DNA of 19,047 bases. It comes from Brevundimonas sp. UBA4609 (GTDB lineage Bacteria > Pseudomonadota > Alphaproteobacteria > Caulobacterales > Caulobacteraceae). Location: positions 670 to 19,716 of the forward strand of contig DGIZ01000032.1 of the NCBI GenBank assembly GCA_002386585.1, read 5' to 3'. A model generated the notes under the pieces. It was not told where the DNA came from and did not search any database. It saw only the letters and a program-made list of their open reading frames with translations. Below, in pieces: positions 13,185-19,047 of the stretch (its first letter is position 1; the number at the start of each line of letters is the position of its first letter). Position numbers and translations under genes: made by a program.

Positions 13185-13715
13185 CGCCGTCCAATGCAAG
13201 CGCCGCCCGTAAAGGACGGGCCGCCCATCAACCAGGATATCCGCGCCGCCCGCGTTCTGCTCATCGACCAGAATGGGGAAAAACAGGGCGTCATGCCCTT
13301 GTCCGCCGCGCTGGAGGCCGCCGAGGAGGCGGGCCTGGACCTGGTTCAGATCGTCGCCAATGCCGAAACGCCGGTGTGCAAGATTCTGGACTACGGCAAG
13401 CATCGTTTCCAGGAACAGAAGAAGAAGGCTGAGGCGCGCAAGCGTCAGAAGGTCGTCGAACTGAAGGAAATCAAGCTTCGGCCGAACATCGACACGCACG
13501 ACTACGATGTGAAGGCCAAGGCCATGCACCGCTTCTTCGACGACGGTGACAAGGTCAAGGTGACCATCCGCTTCCGCGGCCGCGAAATGGCCCACCCGGA
13601 ACTGGGCATGAAGCTGATGAACAAGGTCCAGGCCGACTTCGAGGAAGAAGCCAAGGTCGAGTTCGCGCCCAAGATGGAAGGCCGCCAGATGATCATGATC
13701 CTGGCCCCGCGCTGA
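13182..13715 (+). CDS. infC: Translation initiation factor IF-3, rare ATT start
   Basis: IF3 binds the 30S subunit, keeps it apart from 50S and proofreads the start codon and initiator tRNA. The product is 177 residues from the ATT start, a normal length. The N-terminal domain (about 15-80) contains [14 protein letters not shown] and [23 protein letters not shown] Lys/Glu-rich linker helix follows ([13 protein letters not shown]), then the C-terminal ribosome-binding domain with [17 protein letters not shown] and [16 protein letters not shown]. Starting at the ATG at 13194 would lose the conserved MRRP and leave the Shine-Dalgarno too far away. In E. coli infC also starts at AUU, which IF3 itself discriminates against, giving autoregulation; I infer the same here. 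A terminator follows. Confidence 0.95.
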   Translation: MRRPMQAPPVKDGPPINQDIRAARVLLIDQNGEKQGVMPLSAALEAAEEAGLDLVQIVANAETPVCKILDYGKHRFQEQKKKAEARKRQKVVELKEIKLRPNIDTHDYDVKAKAMHRFFDDGDKVKVTIRFRGREMAHPELGMKLMNKVQADFEEEAKVEFAPKMEGRQMIMILAPR

Positions 13716-13743
13716 TTGCGGGCTGAACGACAAGACTTTCAGG

Positions 13744-13773
13744 GACGCCCCGGCCATTCGGTCGGGGCGTCTT
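13744..13773 (+). terminator. Rho-independent terminator after infC
   Basis: A 12-bp stem with one G-U pair (13744-13755 with 13760-13771), loop ATTC, then TT. It begins 28 bases after the infC stop and only 22 bases before the MFS start. The short T tract suggests partial read-through is possible. Confidence 0.7.
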
Positions 13774-13795
13774 ACTATCCGGCGGGAAGACCAGA

Positions 13796-15073
13796 ATGAC
13801 GGCGCAGACGACAAAGGTTTCCGGCGCGGGGACGCCGACCCTGGCGGTTCTGTTCGCCGTGGTCTTCATCAACCTGGTCGGTTTCGGCCTGGTGGTGCCG
13901 CTGCTGCCGTTCTTCGCCCAGAGTCTTCAGGCCGAGCCGTGGCAGATCACCCTGATGTTCTCGGCCTATTCCCTGGGCCAGTTCTTCGCCGAGCCCTTCT
14001 GGGGGCGGCTGTCGGACCGGATCGGGCGCAAGCCGGTGCTGCTGGCCACGCTGGCGGCCAACGCCTTGGGCTATCTGCTGCTGGCCTTCGCGCCCAACAT
14101 CTGGGCGGCGGTGCTGGTGCGATTGTTCACCGGTCTGGGCGCGGGCAATATCTCGACGGTCCAGGGCTATATCGCCGACGTCACCCCGCCCGAGCGCCGG
14201 GCCGGACGGATGGGGATGATCGGCGCCGCCTTCGGTCTGGGCTTCATTGTCGGGCCGGGCCTGGGCGGCCTGCTCGCCCAGCCGCAGATGGGCCATGTCG
14301 GCTATCAGTTGCCGATCTTCGCCGCCTCGGGCGCAGCGGTGCTGGCGGCGCTGGGGGTGATGCTCTTCCTGCGCGAGAGCCGAGCCAAGGCTGATCCCGC
14401 CGCGCCCCGCCCCGCCTTCCTGTCCGGCCTGCAGTTCGCCCGCGCCGACGAAGTGGTGTCGCGCGTCCTGGTGGTCAGCCTGATCTATCTGGCCGGGTTC
14501 TCGGCCATGGAGGCGTCCTTCGGTCTGTGGGCCGAAAGCCGCTACGCCTGGACCGCGCGCGAGGTGGGCCTCAGCTTCATGATCGTGGGGCTGGTCTCGG
14601 CCTTGAACCAGGGGCTGGTGGCCGGGCGGCTGGCGAGGCGTTTCGGCGAGGCGCGGGTGCTGGCGGCGGGGATGTTGTTGTTCGGCGCGTCGCTGATCCT
14701 GCAGGTGGCGGCCCCGCCGGCGTGGTTTCCGGCGGCGCAGATCGACCTGGGTCTGTTCGTCATCCCCGTATCGGCCGGTTGGATCATTCCCATCGTCATG
14801 GGGATCGGGGCCTGCGGGATGTCTCTGGCCATGCCCAACATCTCGGCCCTGATCAGCCGGGCGTCGCCGCCGGACCGGCAGGGCGCCATGCTGGGGCTGA
14901 ACATGGCGACGGGATCGATGGCCCGCATCGTCGGCCCCATGGTCGCGGGCGTCCTCTACTCCGCCATTGGATCGGACTGGCCCTTCCTGGTCGGGGCGGC
15001 GTTGACCGTTCCGGCGGCCATGATGGCGATCAACGCCGGACGCGCCGCGCGCCGCCGGGAGGCCCAGACCTGA
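13796..15073 (+). CDS. MFS drug-efflux-type transporter (DHA1/TetA-like)
   Basis: A major facilitator superfamily antiporter of 425 residues with about 12 predicted membrane helices in two halves, split by a loop at about 200-225. The MFS motif A, GRLSDRIGRKP (70-80), follows helix 2, and a motif C-like GAAFGLGFIVGPGLGG marks helix 5, as in proton-coupled drug exporters of the TetA type. The N-terminal helix contains NLVGFGLVVPLLPFF. The substrate is unknown; TetA-like similarity alone does not show tetracycline resistance. The ATG at 13796 has GGGAAG about 8 bases upstream. It lies between infC and rpmI, which are adjacent in many bacteria, and there is no adjacent regulator gene. Confidence 0.9.
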   Translation: MTAQTTKVSGAGTPTLAVLFAVVFINLVGFGLVVPLLPFFAQSLQAEPWQITLMFSAYSLGQFFAEPFWGRLSDRIGRKPVLLATLAANALGYLLLAFAPNIWAAVLVRLFTGLGAGNISTVQGYIADVTPPERRAGRMGMIGAAFGLGFIVGPGLGGLLAQPQMGHVGYQLPIFAASGAAVLAALGVMLFLRESRAKADPAAPRPAFLSGLQFARADEVVSRVLVVSLIYLAGFSAMEASFGLWAESRYAWTAREVGLSFMIVGLVSALNQGLVAGRLARRFGEARVLAAGMLLFGASLILQVAAPPAWFPAAQIDLGLFVIPVSAGWIIPIVMGIGACGMSLAMPNISALISRASPPDRQGAMLGLNMATGSMARIVGPMVAGVLYSAIGSDWPFLVGAALTVPAAMMAINAGRAARRREAQT

Positions 15074-15094
15074 GACGCCGCGCGGCGACTCTTC

Positions 15095-15124
15095 TTGCCT
15101 CCGGCCCCCGTTTGGCGTAGAAGC
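15095..15124 (+). promoter_or_regulatory. Candidate promoter of rpmI-rplT
   Basis: TTGCCT (15095-15100) and GCGTAGAAGC (15115-15124) are 14 bases apart. The -10 differs from the Caulobacter GCTANAWC consensus, so this is tentative. A GACTC (CcrM methylation type) site lies just upstream at 15086-15090. A separate promoter is needed because infC has its own terminator. Confidence 0.35.
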
Positions 15125-15141
15125 CGCGCCTTCGCGTACCG

Positions 15142-15174
15142 GACCGCCGGGCGAACAGGCATGCCTGGGCGGTC
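15142..15174 (+). promoter_or_regulatory. Hairpin in the rpmI leader
   Basis: GACCGCC (15142-15148) pairs with GGCGGTC (15168-15174). The loop contains the 10-bp palindrome AGGCATGCCT (15157-15166). It lies about 70 bases upstream of rpmI and just before the nested-hairpin variant at 15196-15228, so the whole leader is highly structured. Confidence 0.5.
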
Positions 15175-15195
15175 TTAAATCGGTCATCTGACCTT

Positions 15196-15228
15196 GGGGC
15201 TCAAGTAGCCCGAAGGGCGGTAGACCCC
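15196..15228 (+). repeat. Nested-hairpin element, variant copy (rpmI leader)
   Basis: The outer stem GGGGCT/AG-A-CCCC has one bulged A. Inside are CAAGTA, the inner hairpin GCCC-GAA-GGGC (15208-15218) and GGT. The CTCAAGTAGC start and the outer pairing resemble the three regular copies, but the spacers are shorter. It ends 18 bases before the rpmI ATG. Confidence 0.5.
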
Positions 15229-15246
15229 TCAATAAAGAGAGTGAAA

Positions 15247-15444
15247 ATGCCGAAGCTGAAGACGAAGTCGGGCGCCAAGAAGCGCTTCAAATTCACCGCG
15301 ACGGGCAAGGTCAAGGCTGGGGTGGCCGGCAAGCGCCACCGCCTGATCAGCCACAACTCGAAGTACATCCGCCAGAACCGCGGCACTTCGGTCATGGCCG
15401 ACGCCGACGCCAAGAAGATCAAGTCCTACATGCCGTACGCCTGA
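15247..15444 (+). CDS. rpmI: 50S ribosomal protein L35
   Basis: A 65-residue basic protein of the large ribosomal subunit. It has the family N terminus [15 protein letters not shown] and the core [19 protein letters not shown]. The ATG at 15247 is preferred over the GTG two codons upstream because L35 starts MPK and AGAGAG lies about 5 bases before it. The gene is preceded by a structured leader of about 120 bases and followed by a 165-bp gap to rplT, longer than usual for this pair. That gap holds two nested hairpins. In E. coli rpmI and rplT are controlled by L20 binding to the leader RNA; whether the structures here do this is not known. Confidence 0.97.
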   Translation: MPKLKTKSGAKKRFKFTATGKVKAGVAGKRHRLISHNSKYIRQNRGTSVMADADAKKIKSYMPYA

Positions 15445-15491
15445 TCGGCGCGCTGCATCACTGATCCTCTCCGCTAATCGAATTTGAACTC

Positions 15492-15535
15492 AGCCTCTCA
15501 TGCAGTGAGCCGCCGCGCGGCGAACGCTAGAGGCT
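15492..15535 (+). repeat. Nested-hairpin element, copy 2 (rpmI-rplT gap)
   Basis: The outer stem AGCCTCT/AGAGGCT (15492-15498 with 15529-15535) encloses left spacer CATGCAGTGA (10 bases), inner hairpin GCCGC-CGC-GCGGC (15509-15521) and right spacer GAACGCT (7 bases). The inner 13 bases are identical to copy 1, while the outer stem is entirely different yet fully paired. Confidence 0.7.
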
Positions 15536-15545
15536 AAAACAGCAA

Positions 15546-15591
15546 AAGTCCCTCAAGCAGCGAGGCCCCGCGGGCCGAGCGACAGGGACTT
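15546..15591 (+). repeat. Nested-hairpin element, copy 3 (directly upstream of rplT)
   Basis: The outer stem AAGTCCCT/AGGGACTT (15546-15553 with 15584-15591) encloses left spacer CAAGCAGCGA (10 bases), inner hairpin GGCCC-CGC-GGGCC (15564-15576) and right spacer GAGCGAC (7 bases). Both stems differ from copies 1 and 2 and both still pair. It lies 10 bases after copy 2. Confidence 0.7.
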
Positions 15592-15602
15592 CCCGAAGGG
15601 AA
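15590..15602 (+). promoter_or_regulatory. Small hairpin covering the rplT ribosome binding site
   Basis: TTCCC-GAA-GGGAA forms a 5-bp stem whose right side holds the probable Shine-Dalgarno (AAGGGA, 15597-15602), 8 bases before the ATG at 15610. Its first two bases are shared with the right outer arm of nested element copy 3, so the two compete at the junction. The same CCCGAAGGG core is in the rpmI leader. Confidence 0.5.
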
Positions 15603-15609
15603 AATTACA

Positions 15610-15963
15610 ATGGCTCGCGTCACCCGGGGCGTTACGTCCCACGCCAAGCACAAGAAAGTCCTGAAGCAGGCCAAGGGCTTCTACGGCCGCCGCAAGAACA
15701 CCATCCGCGCCGCCAAGGCCGCGGTGGATCGCGCCGGTCAGTACGCCTACCGCGACCGTCGCAACAAGAAGCGTTCGTTCCGCGCCCTTTGGATCCAGCG
15801 CATCAACGCTGCGGCCCGCACCGAAGGCTTCACCTATTCGCAGTTCATGCACGGCCTGAACAAGGCGGGCATCGAGCTGGACCGCAAGGTTCTGGCCGCC
15901 ATCGCCGCCGATGAAGCCGGCTTCAAGGGCATTGCCGACAAGGTTCGCGCGGCCCTGGCCTAA
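15610..15963 (+). CDS. rplT: 50S ribosomal protein L20
   Basis: An early-assembly protein of the large subunit that binds 23S rRNA and, in E. coli, represses its own operon. It has 117 residues, the normal length. The basic N-terminal extension [20 protein letters not shown] and [13 protein letters not shown] are followed by the globular domain with [26 protein letters not shown] and [10 protein letters not shown]. The ATG at 15610 has a Shine-Dalgarno inside a small hairpin. A strong terminator begins 27 bases after the stop, so rpmI-rplT is its own transcription unit, apart from pheS downstream. Confidence 0.98.
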   Translation: MARVTRGVTSHAKHKKVLKQAKGFYGRRKNTIRAAKAAVDRAGQYAYRDRRNKKRSFRALWIQRINAAARTEGFTYSQFMHGLNKAGIELDRKVLAAIAADEAGFKGIADKVRAALA

Positions 15964-15990
15964 GCCTTTCTCCCACACGGGATGAAGCAA

Positions 15991-16021
15991 AAGCCCTCCG
16001 GTTCGCGCCGGGGGGCTTTTT
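15991..16021 (+). terminator. Rho-independent terminator after rplT
   Basis: An 11-bp stem with one G-U pair (15991-16001 with 16008-16018), loop TTCGCG, followed by TTT. The upstream A run can pair with the T run to lengthen the stem. The T tract overlaps the -35 of the pheS promoter. Confidence 0.9.
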
Positions 16022-16045
16022 GCTTTCGATCCTAACGGCTAGACG
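16020..16045 (+). promoter_or_regulatory. Promoter of pheS, leaderless arrangement
   Basis: TTGCTT (16020-16025) and GCTAGACG (16038-16045) are 12 bases apart, within the Caulobacter range. The -10 box ends 7 bases before the pheS ATG at 16053, leaving no room for a leader peptide attenuator of the E. coli pheM type. Confidence 0.5.
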
Positions 16046-16052
16046 AGCCCCC

Positions 16053-17129
16053 ATGACCGATCTCGCTCAACTGGAACTGGACCTCATCAACGCCATCGGC
16101 TCGGCCGAGAGCGTGGCGGGTCTGGAGGACATTCGCGTCGCCGCCCTCGGCAAGTCCGGCTCGATCTCGGGCCTGCTGAAAGGCATGGGGGCGCTGAGCC
16201 CCGATGAGCGCCGCGAGCGCGGCCCCGTCATCAACGGCCTGCGCGACCGGGTGTCGTCGGCCCTGACCGCCCGCAAGGCCGAGCTGGAGGCCGCCGAACT
16301 GGACGCCCGCCTGCTGGCCGAGCGCGTCGACCTGACCCTGCCCAGCCGCCCGCGCCGCAAGGGCGGGGTGCACCCGACCATGCAGGTCATGGACGAGATG
16401 GTCGCCGTCTTCGCCGACATGGGCTTCTCGGTCGCCGAAGGGCCGGACATCGAGGACGACTTCCACAACTTCACCGCTCTGAACTTCCCGCCCAAGCATC
16501 CGGCGCGGGAGATGCATGACACCTTCTTCCTGAAGCCCGACCCGGAAACGGGCGAGCGCAAGGTGCTGCGCACCCACACCAGCCCGGTGCAGGTCCGCAC
16601 CATGATGTCGCAGAAGCCGCCGATCCGCATCATCGCGCCCGGCCGCACCTTCCGTAAGGATTCGGACGCGACCCACACGCCGATGTTCCACCAGATCGAA
16701 GGTCTGGTGATCGACCGCGACATCCACATGGGTCATCTGAAGACGACGCTGGAGACCTTCATCGCCCGCTTTTTCGAGCTGGACGACGTTCACGCCCGCT
16801 TCCGCCCGCACCACTTCCCCTTCACCGAGCCCTCGGCTGAGATGGACATCCGCTGCGACCGTTCCGGCGGCAAGCTGACCCTGAACGAGGGCGAGGACTG
16901 GCTGGAGATCCTGGGTTGCGGCATGGTGCACCCGAACGTGCTGCGCAACTGCGGCATCGACCCGGATGAGTATCAGGGCTTCGCCTTCGGCATGGGCGTC
17001 GACCGCCTGGCCATGCTGAAATACGGCGTGCCGGACCTGCGCCCCATGTTCGAGGCCGACACGCGCTGGCTGGCGCACTACGGCTTCTCCGCCTTCGCCG
17101 CGCCGAACCCGGCGTCGGGCCTCAGCTGA
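16053..17129 (+). CDS. pheS: Phenylalanyl-tRNA synthetase alpha subunit
   Basis: The catalytic subunit of the alpha2-beta2 class II synthetase that charges tRNA-Phe. It is 358 residues. The N-terminal coiled-coil tRNA-binding arm is about 1-95. Motif 1 is near 105-130 ([21 protein letters not shown] begins at 104), motif 2 is [15 protein letters not shown] (200-214), and motif 3 is [16 protein letters not shown] (310-325). The ATG at 16053 is chosen because [11 protein letters not shown] gives the usual N terminus; the frame extends 11 codons upstream but those overlap the rplT terminator and the promoter. There is no Shine-Dalgarno, consistent with a leaderless mRNA. A small unknown gene lies 18 bp downstream, before pheT. 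Confidence 0.97.
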   Translation: MTDLAQLELDLINAIGSAESVAGLEDIRVAALGKSGSISGLLKGMGALSPDERRERGPVINGLRDRVSSALTARKAELEAAELDARLLAERVDLTLPSRPRRKGGVHPTMQVMDEMVAVFADMGFSVAEGPDIEDDFHNFTALNFPPKHPAREMHDTFFLKPDPETGERKVLRTHTSPVQVRTMMSQKPPIRIIAPGRTFRKDSDATHTPMFHQIEGLVIDRDIHMGHLKTTLETFIARFFELDDVHARFRPHHFPFTEPSAEMDIRCDRSGGKLTLNEGEDWLEILGCGMVHPNVLRNCGIDPDEYQGFAFGMGVDRLAMLKYGVPDLRPMFEADTRWLAHYGFSAFAAPNPASGLS

Positions 17130-17147
17130 TATTTCGAGAGCGATCCC

Positions 17148-17567
17148 ATGACTGACGCGACCAACACCGCCGCCGCCGAACCCATCGTCCTGGATCTGCT
17201 GGGCCCCGGCCCCGACTATGTCGGCAAGAACGTCTGGCTGCCCCAGCTGTTCATGGAGACGGCGCGCGCGGGAACCATGATCATTGAAGGTCGCCGGTTC
17301 GAGAATTGCCTGATCGAGGGTCCGGCTGTTCTGCTGCCGCTGGAAGGCTGCAATTTTGACGGCTGCAACATGGGCGACGCCCATGGAGACCCGCGCAACC
17401 TGATGCTCAGCCCGCAGGGCCCGCAGCGCGTGACCGGCCCGATCCCGTTCAGGAATTGCCAGTTCATCAACTGCCGCTTCCTGGGCGTCGGCTTCACCGG
17501 CGCGGCGGATTTCCTCGACAACATGGCCAAGGCCCTGGCGCAGCCGCAGGACGGTGCGACTCAATGA
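17148..17567 (+). CDS. Small Cys-containing protein embedded between pheS and pheT, pentapeptide-repeat-like
   Basis: A 139-residue soluble protein I do not recognise as a named family. No signal peptide or membrane segment is visible. Two stretches have a Phe/Cys rhythm like pentapeptide-type beta-helices: F51-E-N-C54 with C68-N-F-D-G-C73, and F101-R-N-C104-Q-F-I-N-C109-R-F. C68/C73 and C104/C109 are both five residues apart, and a Pro/Gly-rich loop (81-100) lies between. Five cysteines (54, 68, 73, 104, 109) is high for a cytoplasmic protein, so metal binding is possible but unproven. GAGAG precedes the ATG at 17148. Its stop overlaps the pheT start by 4 bp (ATGA), so it is translationally coupled and genuinely part of the pheS-pheT operon. 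It is probably expressed in step with the synthetase. Confidence 0.85.
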   Translation: MTDATNTAAAEPIVLDLLGPGPDYVGKNVWLPQLFMETARAGTMIIEGRRFENCLIEGPAVLLPLEGCNFDGCNMGDAHGDPRNLMLSPQGPQRVTGPIPFRNCQFINCRFLGVGFTGAADFLDNMAKALAQPQDGATQ

Positions 17568-19029
17568 AGTTCACGCTTTCCTGGCTGAAGTCCCACCTCG
17601 ACACCGAGGCTGAGGTCGATCAGGTCGCCGAGGCCATGACCATGGCCGGGCTGGAGGTCGAGGAGGTCCACGACCCTATCGCCGCCCTGGCCCCCTTCAC
17701 CGTGGCGAAGATCGTCTCGGCCGAGCGTCACCCGAACGCCGACCGGCTGCAGGTCTGTCAGGTCGAGACGGTGGACGGAATGAAGGAGATCGTCTGCGGC
17801 GCCCCGAACGCGCGCGCGGGCCTGACCACCATCTACGCTCCCATCGGCGCCTATGTGCCCGGCCTGGGCGTGACCCTGGTCGAGAAACCGGTGCGTGGGG
17901 TGGTGTCCAACGGCATGCTGTGCTCGGCCTCCGAGCTCGAGTTGTCGGATGAGAGCGACGGCATCCTGGAGCTGGCCGACGACCTGCAGGTGGGCGAGCC
18001 CGCCGCCGGCGTCTTCGGCGCCGAGCCGGTCATCGATTTCGAGGTGACGCCGAACCGTCCCGACTGGCTGGGCGTGGCGGGCATCGCCCGCGACCTGGCG
18101 GCTGCGGGCCTCGGCAAGCTGACGACGCCGGAGATCGTTCCCGTCGCCGGCGCTTTCGACTCTCCCGTGTCGGTTACGCTGGAAGCGCCCGAGCTGTGCC
18201 CGGTCTTCGCCGGTCGGGTGATCCGGGGCGTCAGAAACGGCCCGTCGCCTGAATGGCTGCAACAGCGGCTGACGGCGATCGGCCTGCGTCCGATCAACCG
18301 TCTCGTCGACATCACCAACTTGATTTCCTACGACCGCGCGCGGCCGCTGCACGTCTATGACCTGGCGACCCTGTCGGGCGAAGGGATCGTGGTTCGGGCT
18401 GGTCGCGGCGAAGCCGACAGCCTGGTCGCCCTGGACGGCAAGACCTATGCGCCGGGCGCCGCCGACTGCGTCATCGCCGACGTCGGGGGCCAGCGCGCCA
18501 TCGGCCTGGGCGGCGTCATGGGCGGCGTCTCGACCGGCTGTTCGGACGAGACGGTCGACGTCTTCGTCGAGAGCGCCTGGTTCGACCCTATCGCCACGGC
18601 CCAGACGGGCCGCTCGCTGGGCATCAACTCGGACGCCCAGTATCGTTTCGCGCGCGGCGTCGACACGGCCTCGGTCGTGCCGGGGCTGGAACTGGCGACC
18701 CAACTGATCCTTGACCTGTGCGGCGGCGAGCCGTCGACGGTCACGGTGGCGGGCCAGGCCCCTGCCGCGCCCGCGGCCTTCGCCTTCGACCCGGCCTATG
18801 TGAAGCGCCTGTCGGGCATGGACCTGAGCGAGGATCGGATCTTCGAGATCCTGTTCGCCCTGGGCTTCACCGTCATGCGCGGCTCGCCCTGGTCGGTGAC
18901 GCCGCCGTCCTGGCGCCGCGACATCGAGGGTCGGGCGGATCTGGTCGAGGAAGTCGCCCGCATCGAGGGCTACGCCGCCCTGCCCGACGCGCCCCTGCCG
19001 CCGGTCGCCCCGGCGCCGGGCGGGGTTCT
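17564..19029 (+). CDS. pheT: Phenylalanyl-tRNA synthetase beta subunit, N-terminal part (cut by contig end)
   Basis: The large subunit of phenylalanyl-tRNA synthetase, which binds tRNA and edits mischarged Tyr. About 488 of the usual 800 residues are present. Visible domains are the N-terminal [13 protein letters not shown], the EMAP-like tRNA-binding domain (about 40-150, with [13 protein letters not shown] and GAPNARAG), the B3/4 editing region (about 210-380, with [25 protein letters not shown]) and the start of B5 (about 405-475). The editing-domain sequence [15 protein letters not shown] has DRAR where many PheT proteins read ELGQP-type residues. The ATG at 17564 overlaps the previous stop (ATGA). 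The frame stays open to the edge, but the codons after 19029 (DRKSG) come from adapter sequence, so the true gene sequence stops there. Confidence 0.95.
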
Positions 19030-19047
19030 AGATCGGAAGAGCGGTTC
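19030..19047 (+). other. Illumina adapter sequence at the contig end
   Basis: The final 18 bases read AGATCGGAAGAGCGGTTC, an exact match to the start of the Illumina paired-end adapter. They are not genomic. The boundary could be off by one base if the genome also had an A at 19030. Confidence 0.93.

Noticed and set aside
12062..13294. 410-codon open frame opposite the glycosyltransferase gene
   Set aside because: It runs through the infC promoter and start and has no family features.
13775..15232. 485-codon open frame opposite the MFS gene
   Set aside because: Arg/Gln/Gly-rich shadow of a membrane-protein gene; no domain and no start signals.
15533..15540. GCTAAAAC as a promoter -10 for rplT
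   Set aside because: It matches GCTANAWC but has no TTG at the right distance and overlaps the right arm of nested hairpin copy 2.
16020..16052. Longer pheS with 11 extra N-terminal residues
   Set aside because: The extension lies in the rplT terminator tail and the pheS promoter.
16032..17564. 510-codon open frame opposite pheS
   Set aside because: It is antisense to pheS with a His/Ala/Arg-rich low-complexity product, typical of shadow frames in GC-rich DNA.
1..19047. CRISPR arrays, tRNA/rRNA genes, insertion sequences, prophage or toxin-antitoxin genes
   Set aside because: No regularly spaced repeats, cloverleaf sequences, transposase, integrase or phage motifs were seen in any frame.

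Overview
This is a high-GC (roughly two-thirds G+C by eye) chromosomal segment from an alphaproteobacterium. Gene content and protein sequences fit the Caulobacterales best, most likely Brevundimonas or a close relative. The evidence is Caulobacter-type -10 boxes (GCTAG...), a CtrA-like TTAA-N7-TTAAC site, an IF3 whose amino terminus begins with RRP, and alphaproteobacterial FabA/FabB and HslV. There are no tRNA or rRNA genes, CRISPR arrays, phage genes or insertion sequences. It reads as core chromosome, and both ends cut through genes. The last 18 bases (19030-19047) are Illumina adapter, so the right edge is a raw contig end.

Layout. (1) 1-1218: the 3' end of sucB/odhB with a strong terminator, then two small convergent genes (DUF2007-like and DUF6356-like). 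(2) 1360-4009: a glutaryl-CoA dehydrogenase-type acyl-CoA dehydrogenase and a secreted HtrA/Deg serine protease. (3) 4339-6825, minus strand: fabA-fabB for unsaturated fatty acid synthesis, preceded by a secreted SH3-type protein. (4) 6879-9080: a D-2-hydroxyacid dehydrogenase convergent with a ThiF/MoeB-type adenylyltransferase and a BLUF photoreceptor. (5) 9263-11194: the hslVU protease operon. (6) 11263-13048: an alpha/beta hydrolase divergent from a family 9 glycosyltransferase. (7) 13182-19029: a translation block of infC, an MFS transporter gene, rpmI, rplT, pheS, a small unknown gene and truncated pheT.

Regulation that can be read from the sequence. Four genes (521 +, 1218 -, 8638 -, 16053 +) have a GCTAG-type -10 box ending only 6-7 bases before the start codon and no Shine-Dalgarno, so they look leaderless. 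Two CTTG-N14-CGCCAT sites resemble heat-shock sigma-32 promoters, before hslV and infC. infC appears to start at ATT, as in the classic IF3 autoregulation system. A good CtrA-like box lies inside the first codons of the dehydrogenase gene.

The least explained structure is a family of nested hairpins of about 42-46 nt. It has three regular copies (9822-9863, 15492-15535, 15546-15591) and one variant (15196-15228). They share an inner loop pattern while their outer stems differ in sequence but remain paired. They lie in the hslV-hslU and rpmI-rplT gaps and in the rpmI leader. This covariation suggests a functional RNA element or a dispersed repeat that I do not recognise. The other oddity is the small cysteine-containing gene embedded between pheS and pheT.
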